Part shown: positions 27,192 to 35,210 of the stretch, piece by piece | Layout of the letters: each line of letters begins with the position of its first letter | Position numbering within the stretch: position 1 is the stretch's first letter | NCBI GenBank assembly: GCA_963780795.1 | Contig: CAWADH010000006.1 | Span: 248,001 to 312,000, forward strand | Length of the DNA: 64,000 bases | Source of the DNA: DATJGR01 sp963780795 | GTDB lineage: Bacteria; Pseudomonadota; Gammaproteobacteria; Pseudomonadales; Azotimanducaceae | Direction: 5' to 3' | Notes under the pieces: model-generated | Told to the model about the DNA's origin: nothing | The model's input: the letters and a program-made list of their open reading frames with translations, nothing else | Database searches by the model: none | Position numbers and translations under genes: made by a program

Positions 27192-27829
27192 TCGTGGGTC
27201 ACTTCGTCGGCGAGATGATCGAGCGCGGCGTGCTGCGATTCGGCGACTTCACGCTGAAGTCGGGGCGCAGGAGTCCTTACTTCTTCAATCTCGGATCGAT
27301 CGACGACGGCGCCGGGCTTTCGATGCTCGGCAGCGCATATGCGCAAGCCATCGTGGCGTCGCCGCAAGCTGTGCCGGACGTCATCTTCGGACCGGCCTAT
27401 AAAGGCATTCCGATTGCGGTCGCGACCGCCATCGCGTTGCAGCGCGATCATGGCAGGTCTGTCGGCGTCGCGTACAATCGCAAGGAAGCGAAGACGCATG
27501 GCGAAGGCGGCACGCTGGTCGGGCATCCGATGCGCGGGCGCGTACTGATCGTCGACGACGTCATGACCGCCGGTACGGCGGTGACCGAAGCGGCCGATCT
27601 GGTGCGGCAGTCGGGCGGCGAACTGACGGGGGTACTGGTCGCGCTCGACCGACAGGAAGCGGTTGCGCCGGGTCAAACGGCCGTGGCGCGGATGGCGGAA
27701 GTGTTACGTGCGCCCGTTTTCGCCATCGCCACGCTCGCAGATGTGATCGCGTACCTTGACAGTCGAGGGGGGTATGCCGATTCTTTGGCGCAAATTCGCG
27801 CCTATCAGCGAGATTACTGCGTCGCGTGA
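27188..27829 (+). CDS. pyrE: Orotate phosphoribosyltransferase
   Basis: PyrE joins orotate to PRPP in pyrimidine synthesis. With the GTG start at 27188 the product is 213 residues, the same length as the enterobacterial enzyme. Motifs: LKSGRRSPYFFNLG near residues 22-35, GPAYKGIPIA near 70-79, and the PRPP-binding loop VLIVDDVMTAGTAV near 119-132. The frame is open far upstream, but that part is rph in another frame. GTGA overlaps with rph and with the next gene imply one transcript with translational coupling. Confidence 0.96.
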   Translation: MIVGHFVGEMIERGVLRFGDFTLKSGRRSPYFFNLGSIDDGAGLSMLGSAYAQAIVASPQAVPDVIFGPAYKGIPIAVATAIALQRDHGRSVGVAYNRKEAKTHGEGGTLVGHPMRGRVLIVDDVMTAGTAVTEAADLVRQSGGELTGVLVALDRQEAVAPGQTAVARMAEVLRAPVFAIATLADVIAYLDSRGGYADSLAQIRAYQRDYCVA

Positions 27830-28533
27830 AACCGCTGCTAACAATTCTGCTGGTCTTCGGTTCCGGCGTTGCGCTCGCGCAGGCTAAACCCTGCGAGTGG
27901 TACAAATTCGAGAACAACGACGGGGTCACGGTGCTGGCGTATTCGATACCGGCGGACCTCGTGCACAAGGGGTATTCCTGCATCGGCAAAGACGGCGAGA
28001 TCGTGAAAGTCGTACCGCGCGAGTTGACTCCGGGCGAGATCGAGAAGCGCGACGAAGAGCTGAGGAAGAAGAAAGAAGAGGAAGCCGCCGGTGTCGCGCG
28101 GGCACGCAAGGATCAGGAGCTGACCAAACTCTATTCGTCCGCGCACGACGTCGAGGAAGCGCGCGACCGGAAAGTACGGTCGATCGACACCGCCATTGCG
28201 ACCACTAAATCGAACATCGAGCGGCTGAAGGTGCAGAAGCAGCGTCTCGAGCAGCAGGCCGCGGATCGCGAGCGGGAAGGTCTCGCACCGTCGCCGGATA
28301 TCCTCGGCAACTTGCAGACCCTGTCGACCCAGATTACCGATAAGGAGCACGAGGTCGCCGCGCGCAAGCTCGAGAAGCAGCAGGTGATCGATCAGTTCCA
28401 GCTCGATCTCGAGCGGATCAAGCTGCTGTACGGATTGCCGCCATCCGAACCCAAGACGACACCGTCCAGCGCGGTCACTAAGACCGAAGCGCCGCTGGTG
28501 GGCGTTACCGCAAAGACCGAGACGGCGAACTGA
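27826..28533 (+). CDS. Exported coiled-coil protein, DUF4124-like N-terminus
   Basis: A 235-residue protein of unknown function. A signal peptide is clear (KPLLTILLVFGSGVALAQA, cleavage likely after AQA at about residue 20). Residues 21-65 (PCEWYKFENNDGVTVLAYSI then PADLVHKGYSCIGKDGEIV) resemble the short DUF4124 fold often written as a Trp/Tyr-Lys-x-x-Asp-x-x-Gly motif. Residues about 70-205 are a charged coiled coil rich in Glu, Lys, Arg and Gln. The last 30 residues are Pro/Thr/Ser-rich. The GTG start overlaps the pyrE stop. A periplasmic or envelope role is likely from the signal peptide; nothing more specific can be said. Confidence 0.75.
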   Translation: MKPLLTILLVFGSGVALAQAKPCEWYKFENNDGVTVLAYSIPADLVHKGYSCIGKDGEIVKVVPRELTPGEIEKRDEELRKKKEEEAAGVARARKDQELTKLYSSAHDVEEARDRKVRSIDTAIATTKSNIERLKVQKQRLEQQAADREREGLAPSPDILGNLQTLSTQITDKEHEVAARKLEKQQVIDQFQLDLERIKLLYGLPPSEPKTTPSSAVTKTEAPLVGVTAKTETAN

Positions 28534-29124
28534 TTACCGCGCGACGGGGAACACTGCGCCGGAAATGATGGCCCAGTGGTTGGTCCATTCGAACGTCGGT
28601 TTTGCCTTGAACTCGCTGCGCACGAACTGATTGATCCGTCCTTCGGCCACCGCGAGCAGCAGATTCGCGATCGTATGCGGCGGCGCGCTCTCGACGAAGT
28701 CGCCGCGCGCGCCGCCTTCACGCAGAATCTGGCGAAGCTGCGTTTCCAGTCGGTCGAAGAACTGACGCATCCGCGTTCGCAGCCGTTCGGTTTCACCCTG
28801 CAGCGCGTCACCCGCCAACAGTCTTGCAAAGCCGGGATTCCGCTCCGCAAAAGACAGAAGCAGCCAGACGAGATTGCGGCAGCGTCCTTCGGCCGAGGGC
28901 TCTTCCTCGAGGATGCGACTGATGCGCGTGAAGACGCTCGCTTCCATGAATTCGATCAGCCCTTCGATCATCTTGGCTTTGCTCGGGAAGTGGCGGTACA
29001 GCGCTGCTTCCGAAACGCCGACGTGCCGCGCCAGAGCGGCCGTGGTTATGCGCGACCCCGGGCTCTCTTCGAGCATCATCGCGAAGGCTTCGAGAATTTC
29101 CTGGCGTCGATTCGTGCGCGTCAT
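28534..29124 (-). CDS. slmA: Nucleoid occlusion factor SlmA
   Basis: SlmA is a TetR-family DNA-binding protein that blocks FtsZ assembly over the nucleoid. The 196-residue product aligns along its length with the enterobacterial protein: NRRQEILEAFAMMLEESPGS at the N-terminus, a TetR helix-turn-helix ITTAALARHVGVSEAALYRH at about 26-45, the segment ERNPGFARLLAGDAL near 93-107, and FVRSEFKAKPT near the end. It is 10 bases downstream of argB in the coaBC-algC-argB-slmA series. Its stop abuts that of the convergent coiled-coil gene with no gap. Confidence 0.93.
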   Translation of the reverse strand: MTRTNRRQEILEAFAMMLEESPGSRITTAALARHVGVSEAALYRHFPSKAKMIEGLIEFMEASVFTRISRILEEEPSAEGRCRNLVWLLLSFAERNPGFARLLAGDALQGETERLRTRMRQFFDRLETQLRQILREGGARGDFVESAPPHTIANLLLAVAEGRINQFVRSEFKAKPTFEWTNHWAIISGAVFPVAR

Positions 29125-29134
29125 GTTGCGACGG

Positions 29135-30034
29135 TCACGCCTTTGCCCGTATCAACGTGCCGACGCCGGTGTCGGTGAACACTTCGAGCAGCACGGCGTG
29201 ACGGATACGTCCGTCGATGATGTGCGCGCTGCGAACTCCGCCGGCCACTGCGTCGAGCGCGCAACGCACTTTCGGCAGCATGCCGCCATGAATCGTTCCG
29301 TTGGCGATCAGCGCATCGACGTCTTCCGGTGCGAGACCGGTCAGCGTGTTGCCGGCCTTGTCGAGAATGCCGGCGGTATTGGTCAACAACATCAGTTTCT
29401 CGGCACCGAGATGTTCCGCGAGTTTGCCCGCAACGGTGTCGGCATTGATGTTGTACGACTCACCGTTTACGCCAACGCCGATCGGCGCGATCACCGGGAT
29501 GAAGCCTGCACCGATCAACGTATCCACCACGGCGCGATTGATCGTTTCGATCTCGCCAACGTGGCCAATGTCGATGATCTCCGGCGCCTTCAGTTCCGGT
29601 GAGTCGCGGTGAATGCGCAACTGGTGGGCCTGGATCAGTTGTCCGTCTTTGCCGGTGATGCCTACCGCGCGCCCCCCAACGGCATTGATCAGCGAAACGA
29701 TGTCCTGATTGACCAGACCGCCCAGCACCATTTCGACGACATCCATCGTCGCCGCATCGGTGACGCGCATGCCGTCGACGAATCGCGTGGGGATGTTCAG
29801 TTTTTGAAGCAGCTCGCCGATCTGCGGACCTCCGCCGTGCACGACGATGGGGTTCATGCCGACCAGTTTCATCAACACGATGTCGCGCGCGAACGTCTGC
29901 GTGAGCTCGTCCGCGATCATCGCATTGCCGCCGTACTTCACGACGATGGTCGATCCATGGAATTTGCGGATATATGGCAGCGACTCCGTGAGTACGCTGG
30001 CGACGTTCACCGCTTCGGTGGCGGAAATCGGCAT
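29135..30034 (-). CDS. argB: Acetylglutamate kinase
   Basis: ArgB phosphorylates N-acetylglutamate in arginine synthesis. The 299-residue protein has the amino-acid kinase motifs VVKYGGNAM near residues 31-39, VVHGGGPQIG near 63-72, and the long N-terminal helix (ATEAVNVASVLTESLPYIRK) associated with arginine-sensitive hexameric enzymes. Feedback inhibition by arginine is therefore plausible but inferred. It is 12 bases after algC and 10 before slmA. Confidence 0.96.
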   Translation of the reverse strand: MPISATEAVNVASVLTESLPYIRKFHGSTIVVKYGGNAMIADELTQTFARDIVLMKLVGMNPIVVHGGGPQIGELLQKLNIPTRFVDGMRVTDAATMDVVEMVLGGLVNQDIVSLINAVGGRAVGITGKDGQLIQAHQLRIHRDSPELKAPEIIDIGHVGEIETINRAVVDTLIGAGFIPVIAPIGVGVNGESYNINADTVAGKLAEHLGAEKLMLLTNTAGILDKAGNTLTGLAPEDVDALIANGTIHGGMLPKVRCALDAVAGGVRSAHIIDGRIRHAVLLEVFTDTGVGTLIRAKA

Positions 30035-30046
30035 GGGTTCTCTGGC

Positions 30047-32668
30047 CTAGAAGACGAGTTTCGGATCGATCTTTTTGAGTTGGTCACGGAATACCTTCTG
30101 GATCCGGTCCAAAGCGCTCTGGCCGTCGGCTTCGAATCGAAGCGTCAGTACCGGACTCGTATTGGACGGTCGCACCAATCCCCAACCGTCGGGATAGTCG
30201 ACGCGGATACCGTCGATAGTCGTGATCGTTCCTTCGCCGAACTTACCTTCCTTGGACAAACGGTCCATGATCGAGAACTTCGCGGACTCGGTGGTGTTCA
30301 CTTTGATCTCGGGCGTCGTGAACGTAACCGGGAACTCTTCAAATAGCTTGCTGACCGATTTCGATTCGGCGCCAACAATTTCAAGAAGGCGCGCGGCGCT
30401 GTACAACGCGTCGTCGAATCCGTACCAGCGCTCGCCGAAACAGATGTGGCCGCTGAATTCCCCGGCCAGCAATGCGCCCGTTTCCTTCAGTTTCGCCTTC
30501 ATGTGCGAATGACCGGTTTTCCACATGATCGGACGGCCGCCGTACTCGCTGATCAGAGAATTGAGGTGGCGGCTGCACTTCACGTCGAAAATGATGTCGG
30601 CGCCCGGGTTGCGGCCGACGATGTCGCGCGCGAACAGCATCAGCAGCTTGTCGGGCCAGATGATGGTGCCGCGCTCGGTGACTACGCCGAGCCGATCGCC
30701 GTCGCCGTCGAACGCGAGACCGAGATCTGCCTTCTCTGACTTTACGACAGCGATCAGATCCTCGAGGTTGTGGGGATCGGCCGGATCCGGGTGGTGATTC
30801 GGAAAGTTGCCGTCTACTTCGCAATAGAGCGGAACGACCTCGCAACCGAGCTCCGTGATGAGGCGCGGTACCACCGCTCCCGCAACGCCGTTGCCGCAGT
30901 CCACGACCACCTTCAACGGTTGCGCCACAGCAACGTCGTTCAGCACGCGATCGAGGTAGTGATCGACGATCTCCATCTCGTCGTATTCGCCGTCGCCGTC
31001 GCTGAGCTTGTTGCCTTCGATACGCTCGCGCAGGCGCTGGATGCGCTCTTCGGCCAGCGTCTCGCCTGCGATCATCATCTTGAGCCCGTTGTATTCGGGC
31101 GGATTGTGCGAGCCGGTGATCATCACTCCGGTGGCGGTGTCGAGCGCGTGTGTCGCGTAGTACAACAACGGCGTCGGCACCTCGCCGACGTCAGTCACGT
31201 CGATGCCGCCTTCGGTCATGCCGCGCGCCAACGCCTTCTTCAGCTTCGGACTCGACAAGCGCCCGTCGCATCCGACCACCGCACGCGCCATCTTTTGCTG
31301 CTTCGCCTCGGCGGCGAATGCGCGTCCAATCCAGTAAACGACGTCTTCGGTCAGATTCGTCGCGACGATGCCGCGGATGTCGTATGCACGGAAGATCAAT
31401 GGGTCGAGCTTCAGGCCCGAATCGAGCGGGGAAATTTCCTCCGATACTTCGATACCGAAGTTGTCGTTCGATGCGTCCGGCGAGCGAACGTCGAGGAAAT
31501 CGTCTTCGTCTTCTGTTTCCCGATCGTCCGCCGGTTCCGGCACTTCGATCGCTTTGACGCCGGGCTTTCGTTTCGGCGCTACGGCTTTCGGCGGCGGCGC
31601 TTTCCGAGCCGGCGCGGGGCGCGGTTGATCGTTTTCCGGCGGCACGCGCTTGGCATATCGATTCGCGGCAACGGCGATCTGCTGGAACAGCGCGAGGTTG
31701 TAGCGATCGACGTTGCCGCCTCGGCCCCGAACGATGCGCGTGACGTAGTCGATCAGCGTCGCGCCGTCGCGCTCGAGTGCGCGGAACAGCCGCGAATAAC
31801 TCAGATACACGCCGCTCAAGATCAGCGCGACGACGACGAGAATCGGCGTCCAGATCCAAGTGAGGCTGACGATGTCAGGCGTCGCGGATTCGCTCGGCTT
31901 GAAGACCAGTGTCCACGTCGGCGCGTTGAGTTTGATGCGGACCGCGGTCTCGTTGCCGTCGGGTTCGGAGCCGTATTGCATGACGGGCCGCGCGGCCGCG
32001 CTCTCGAACTGCTGTTCGACCGTCACCTGTCCGACGTTGTTGGGCAGAATCTTCAGCGGGTCGGAGAAGAAATCCATCGACACGGCGGCGAACAGGACGC
32101 CGGTTACGCCGCCGGCATCGGTGATCGGTTTCGCTGCGTAGAACACCGGCCGCTGGTTCACCTGCGACGCCTCGGGGCCGACGTATTCCTGCGTTTCGGC
32201 GCGCTTGATGACGTCGAGCGCCGCGAACGAGATCGGTACTTTCGCGCTCAAGTCGACTTCCGCTTTTCCCTTCGGAATGATGTCGACGCGTTCAGCGGTA
32301 GAAATGAGATGTGTCAGCCGCTGATTCTGCGCGGCGATGGTGGCCGGGTCGTACGTGCCCAGTGCAGCGATCGTGTCTTTGGCCGATGCAGCGTCGCCCA
32401 ACTCGTGTTGCAGCGCGGCGAGCCGCACGTTGAAGAAGTTGGCGTAACTCTGCGCCTGAATCGCCTGCGTCTGTAGTCGGTGATTCGCGTTCGCAGGCCG
32501 CACGATCGTCGACCACACCAACAGCGCCGCCACGACGACGCCACCAAGCGCGATTCCAATGGCGAGCAACGGATACGACCATAGGCCTTCCGTCAGCGGC
32601 GCGCTCGATGGCCCTCGATCGGGCGTGCTGAGCGGTTCGCTTGTGTCGTCAGGTGCGTCTTTCGCCAC
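30047..32668 (-). CDS. algC: Phosphomannomutase/phosphoglucomutase AlgC with a membrane N-terminal module
   Basis: AlgC interconverts mannose-6-P/mannose-1-P and glucose-6-P/glucose-1-P for LPS and exopolysaccharide precursors. The product is 873 residues, almost twice the catalytic unit. Residues 1-300 hold two membrane helices (about 32-56 and 269-290) around a roughly 210-residue extracytoplasmic domain. A Pro/Lys-rich linker follows (about 340-410), and the hexose-phosphate mutase runs from about 420 to the end. The active serine is Ser520 in TGSHNP, and the metal loop reads DGDGDR. The start is GTG at 32668. Similar long forms are annotated in Pseudomonas and Xanthomonas relatives. It is directly downstream of coaBC, without the dut gene often found there. 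Confidence 0.93.
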   Translation of the reverse strand: MAKDAPDDTSEPLSTPDRGPSSAPLTEGLWSYPLLAIGIALGGVVVAALLVWSTIVRPANANHRLQTQAIQAQSYANFFNVRLAALQHELGDAASAKDTIAALGTYDPATIAAQNQRLTHLISTAERVDIIPKGKAEVDLSAKVPISFAALDVIKRAETQEYVGPEASQVNQRPVFYAAKPITDAGGVTGVLFAAVSMDFFSDPLKILPNNVGQVTVEQQFESAAARPVMQYGSEPDGNETAVRIKLNAPTWTLVFKPSESATPDIVSLTWIWTPILVVVALILSGVYLSYSRLFRALERDGATLIDYVTRIVRGRGGNVDRYNLALFQQIAVAANRYAKRVPPENDQPRPAPARKAPPPKAVAPKRKPGVKAIEVPEPADDRETEDEDDFLDVRSPDASNDNFGIEVSEEISPLDSGLKLDPLIFRAYDIRGIVATNLTEDVVYWIGRAFAAEAKQQKMARAVVGCDGRLSSPKLKKALARGMTEGGIDVTDVGEVPTPLLYYATHALDTATGVMITGSHNPPEYNGLKMMIAGETLAEERIQRLRERIEGNKLSDGDGEYDEMEIVDHYLDRVLNDVAVAQPLKVVVDCGNGVAGAVVPRLITELGCEVVPLYCEVDGNFPNHHPDPADPHNLEDLIAVVKSEKADLGLAFDGDGDRLGVVTERGTIIWPDKLLMLFARDIVGRNPGADIIFDVKCSRHLNSLISEYGGRPIMWKTGHSHMKAKLKETGALLAGEFSGHICFGERWYGFDDALYSAARLLEIVGAESKSVSKLFEEFPVTFTTPEIKVNTTESAKFSIMDRLSKEGKFGEGTITTIDGIRVDYPDGWGLVRPSNTSPVLTLRFEADGQSALDRIQKVFRDQLKKIDPKLVF

Positions 32669-32723
32669 GTGTTCGAGTTCTTTTGGATAGCTTCAGGATG
32701 GTAAGGCCGAGCGAGAGTGCTGG

Positions 32724-33983
32724 CTAGCCGGATGCGGTGCCGGAATCGCTCGCGCGCTTCGCGGATTGCACACGACCCGACGAAGCCGCGCGCTCCGCGG
32801 CGCGCGCAACCCGATCGATGATGGCGCGCGCGATCTCCGTTTTGCTGCCGATGTCGATGCGCTCCTCGCCATCGATTGTGATGATCGTCACCGCGTTGTC
32901 GTCACTGTTGAAGCCGATGCGTTGGTCGGACACGTCGTTGACGACGATCATGTCGAGCGCTTTCCGCACGAGCTTGGTACGCGCATTCGCAAGCGCGTCT
33001 TGTGTTTCCGCGGCGAAACCGACGACGATCGGCCGCACGTTGCTGCGCGCCACAGCGGCGATGATGTCGGGGTTCTGAACGAGATCCAACGACAAACCTG
33101 CCTCCGCGTTCTTCTTGATCTTCTGTGCCGCGCTCTCGTTCGGACGAAAATCCGCGACCGCCGCGACGCCGATGAAGATGTCGCAGGCGTCGAGGTGTCG
33201 GGTCACTGCGTCGTGCATCTGCTGCGCAGTCGTTACGTCGACGCGGGTGGTACCGGCCGGCGTCGGTAGCGAGACCGGCCCCGATATCAGCGTGACCTCT
33301 GCGCCGGCATCGCGCGCCGCTTCGGCAACCGCGAAACCCTGTTTGCCGGAACTGTGGTTGCTGATGTATCGCACCGGGTCGATGGGCTCTCGCGTTGGCC
33401 CCGCAGTGATCAGCACGCGCTTGCCGGAGAGCGGTTTCGGTGCGAAGAGGCGCGCAGCCTCAGCGCAGAGGGTTTCGGGCTCCAGCATGCGTCCGGGTCC
33501 GAACTCGCCGCATGCCTGGGGGCCGTCGCCGGGTCCGACCACGTGGACGCCGTCGCCGCGCAGGCGTTCGACGTTGCGCTGCGTCGCGGAGTGTTTCCAC
33601 ATCATGTGATTCATCGCCGGCGCGACCATCACGGGACAGGTGGCGGCCAGCGTCATCGCGGTGAGCAGGTCGTCCGCCATGCCGTGCGCGAGTCGGGCAA
33701 GCGTGTGCGCGGTGGCCGGCGCGATCAGGATGCAGTCGGCCCAGCGGGCGAGCTCGATGTGCCCCATCGCGGCTTCCGCGGCGGCGTCCCACAGATCGTT
33801 TCGCACAGGTCTGCCTGAGACGGCCTGCAGCGTCGTTGCGGTGACGAAGTGGGCGGCGCCGTGGGTCATCACCACCTGCACTTCCGCGCCGTGCGACGTC
33901 AGTTGTCGCACAAGCGCCGGCGTTTTGTACGCGGCGATGCCACCGGTGATTCCCAATAGGATGTGTTTGCCGCCGAGAGGCAT
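32724..33983 (-). CDS. coaBC: Phosphopantothenoylcysteine decarboxylase / phosphopantothenate-cysteine ligase
   Basis: CoaBC performs two steps of coenzyme A synthesis. The 419-residue protein has the flavin-dependent CoaC half (GKHILLGITGGIAAYKTP at the start, the catalytic histidine in GHIELARWAD near 74-83, PAMNHMMW near 121-128, and the ACGEFGPGRM loop) and the CoaB half from about residue 185 (RVLITAGPTREPIDPVRYI, NHSSGKQGFA). It is read away from radC over 90 bases and starts the coaBC-algC-argB-slmA series. Confidence 0.96.
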   Translation of the reverse strand: MPLGGKHILLGITGGIAAYKTPALVRQLTSHGAEVQVVMTHGAAHFVTATTLQAVSGRPVRNDLWDAAAEAAMGHIELARWADCILIAPATAHTLARLAHGMADDLLTAMTLAATCPVMVAPAMNHMMWKHSATQRNVERLRGDGVHVVGPGDGPQACGEFGPGRMLEPETLCAEAARLFAPKPLSGKRVLITAGPTREPIDPVRYISNHSSGKQGFAVAEAARDAGAEVTLISGPVSLPTPAGTTRVDVTTAQQMHDAVTRHLDACDIFIGVAAVADFRPNESAAQKIKKNAEAGLSLDLVQNPDIIAAVARSNVRPIVVGFAAETQDALANARTKLVRKALDMIVVNDVSDQRIGFNSDDNAVTIITIDGEERIDIGSKTEIARAIIDRVARAAERAASSGRVQSAKRASDSGTASG

Positions 33984-34073
33984 GGTCCGTGCCGGTAGGT
34001 TGGACGGCTAAAGATACCACGGCGTTGCGAGCACACACTCACCGGCGCGTGCAGCGTTCACGGGATACGATCC

Positions 34074-34748
34074 ATGACGATCACAGATTGGCCGAGCGGC
34101 GAACGTCCGCGTGAGCGGCTGCTGGCGCGCGGCGCGCACGGACTCTCCGACGCCGAACTGCTCGCTCTGCTGTTGCGGACCGGCGCGGGCGCCTGCGACG
34201 CGGTTCAGCTGGCCCGCAATCTCTTGAGCGGCTACGGCTCGCTGCGTGCGCTGCTCGATGCGCCGGTCGAAGCACTCGCGCGACAACGTGGAGTCGGTCC
34301 GGCGAAAGCTGCGACGATCGCCGCCGCGGTGGCGCTGGCGGAGCGTTATCTGGCGTGTGCGATGGTTCGGAACGAAGTTTTCGGAGCGTCCGCGGATGTT
34401 CGACGGTACCTGCGACATCGGCTCGGCGGTCGGCCGCGTGAAGTCTTCGCCGCGTTGTTTCTCGACGCGCAGCATCGGCTGATCGCGTTCCGCGAGCTGT
34501 TTCAGGGAACAGTCGACAGTGCCACGGTGCATCCGCGGGAAGTGCTGCGCGAGACCCTCGCGCTGAATGCGGCGGCGTTGATCCTGGTACACAACCATCC
34601 GTCGGGTGTCGCCGAGCCGAGCACGAGCGACGTGAGGATCACGGAGCGGTTGCGCCAGGCGCTGCAACTGATCGACGTCAGGGTGCTCGATCACCTCGTC
34701 GTCAGCGGCACGGACGCGGTCTCGATGGCCGAGCGCGGCTTGCTGTAG
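34074..34748 (+). CDS. radC: RadC family JAMM-domain protein
   Basis: A 224-residue RadC/YeeS-type protein. The N-terminal helix-hairpin-helix region (GLSDAELLALLLRTG, GSLRALLDAP) precedes a JAMM metal site HNHPSGVAEPSTSD near residues 178-191. Despite its name, a DNA-repair role is not established; the fold suggests a metal-dependent hydrolase. It is full-length and in the usual place between coaBC and rpmB. The -35 of the rpmB promoter overlaps its last codons. Confidence 0.93.
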   Translation: MTITDWPSGERPRERLLARGAHGLSDAELLALLLRTGAGACDAVQLARNLLSGYGSLRALLDAPVEALARQRGVGPAKAATIAAAVALAERYLACAMVRNEVFGASADVRRYLRHRLGGRPREVFAALFLDAQHRLIAFRELFQGTVDSATVHPREVLRETLALNAAALILVHNHPSGVAEPSTSDVRITERLRQALQLIDVRVLDHLVVSGTDAVSMAERGLL

Positions 34749-34769
34749 TGGGGTCCCTCTGGTATAAAG
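34741..34769 (+). promoter_or_regulatory. Predicted sigma-70 promoter for rpmB-rpmG
   Basis: TTGCTG (34741-34746) and TATAAA (34764-34769) are 17 bases apart, and TGG before the -10 makes it an extended -10 element. The start site would be near 34776, about 30 bases before rpmB. The -35 lies in the last codons of radC. Confidence 0.65.
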
Positions 34770-34805
34770 CGCGACTCTTTTTTCCGGGTAGAAGGCGAAC
34801 TCGCC

Positions 34806-35042
34806 ATGACTCAAGTGTGTCAGGTGACCGGTAAGCGGCCGATGAGCGGCAACAACGTGTCTCACGCGAAGAATCGCACGCGGCGCCGGTTCGAACCGAA
34901 TCTGCACTACCACCGGTTCTGGCTCGAAGGCGAAAAGCGCTATGTACGGTTGCGCGTTTCGGCCGCTGGCATGCGGGTGATCGACAAACAGGGTATCGAT
35001 GCGGTGGTCGCCGACCTCCGCAAACGCGGCGAGAAGGTCTGA
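34806..35042 (+). CDS. rpmB: Ribosomal protein L28
   Basis: L28 is a 50S subunit protein of 78 residues, starting MTQVCQVTGKRPMSGNNVSH. The basic segment AKNRTRRRFEPNLHYHRFW is typical. The family occurs in zinc-binding (four Cys) and zinc-free forms; this one has a single cysteine and so is the zinc-free type. Followed after four bases by rpmG. Confidence 0.98.
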   Translation: MTQVCQVTGKRPMSGNNVSHAKNRTRRRFEPNLHYHRFWLEGEKRYVRLRVSAAGMRVIDKQGIDAVVADLRKRGEKV

Positions 35043-35046
35043 AATC

Positions 35047-35202
35047 ATGCGTGACAAGATCAAGATGGTTTCGAGCGCGGGCACCGGTCACTACTACACG
35101 ACCGACAAGAACAAGCGCACGATGACCGACAAGCTCGAACTGAAGAAATACGATCCGGTCGTTCGCAAGCACGTGATCTACCGCGAAGCCAAGATCAAGT
35201 AG
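35047..35202 (+). CDS. rpmG: Ribosomal protein L33
   Basis: L33 is a 51-residue 50S subunit protein (MRDKIKMVSSAGTGHYYTT at the start, DPVVRKHVIYREAKIK at the end). It has no cysteines, so it is the zinc-independent type. The start at 35047 gives the usual family length; the frame is open a little further into rpmB. Paired with rpmB as in most gammaproteobacteria. No hairpin terminator was seen in the eight bases before the convergent hydantoinase gene. Confidence 0.98.
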   Translation: MRDKIKMVSSAGTGHYYTTDKNKRTMTDKLELKKYDPVVRKHVIYREAKIK

Positions 35203-35210
35203 CAGCCCCT

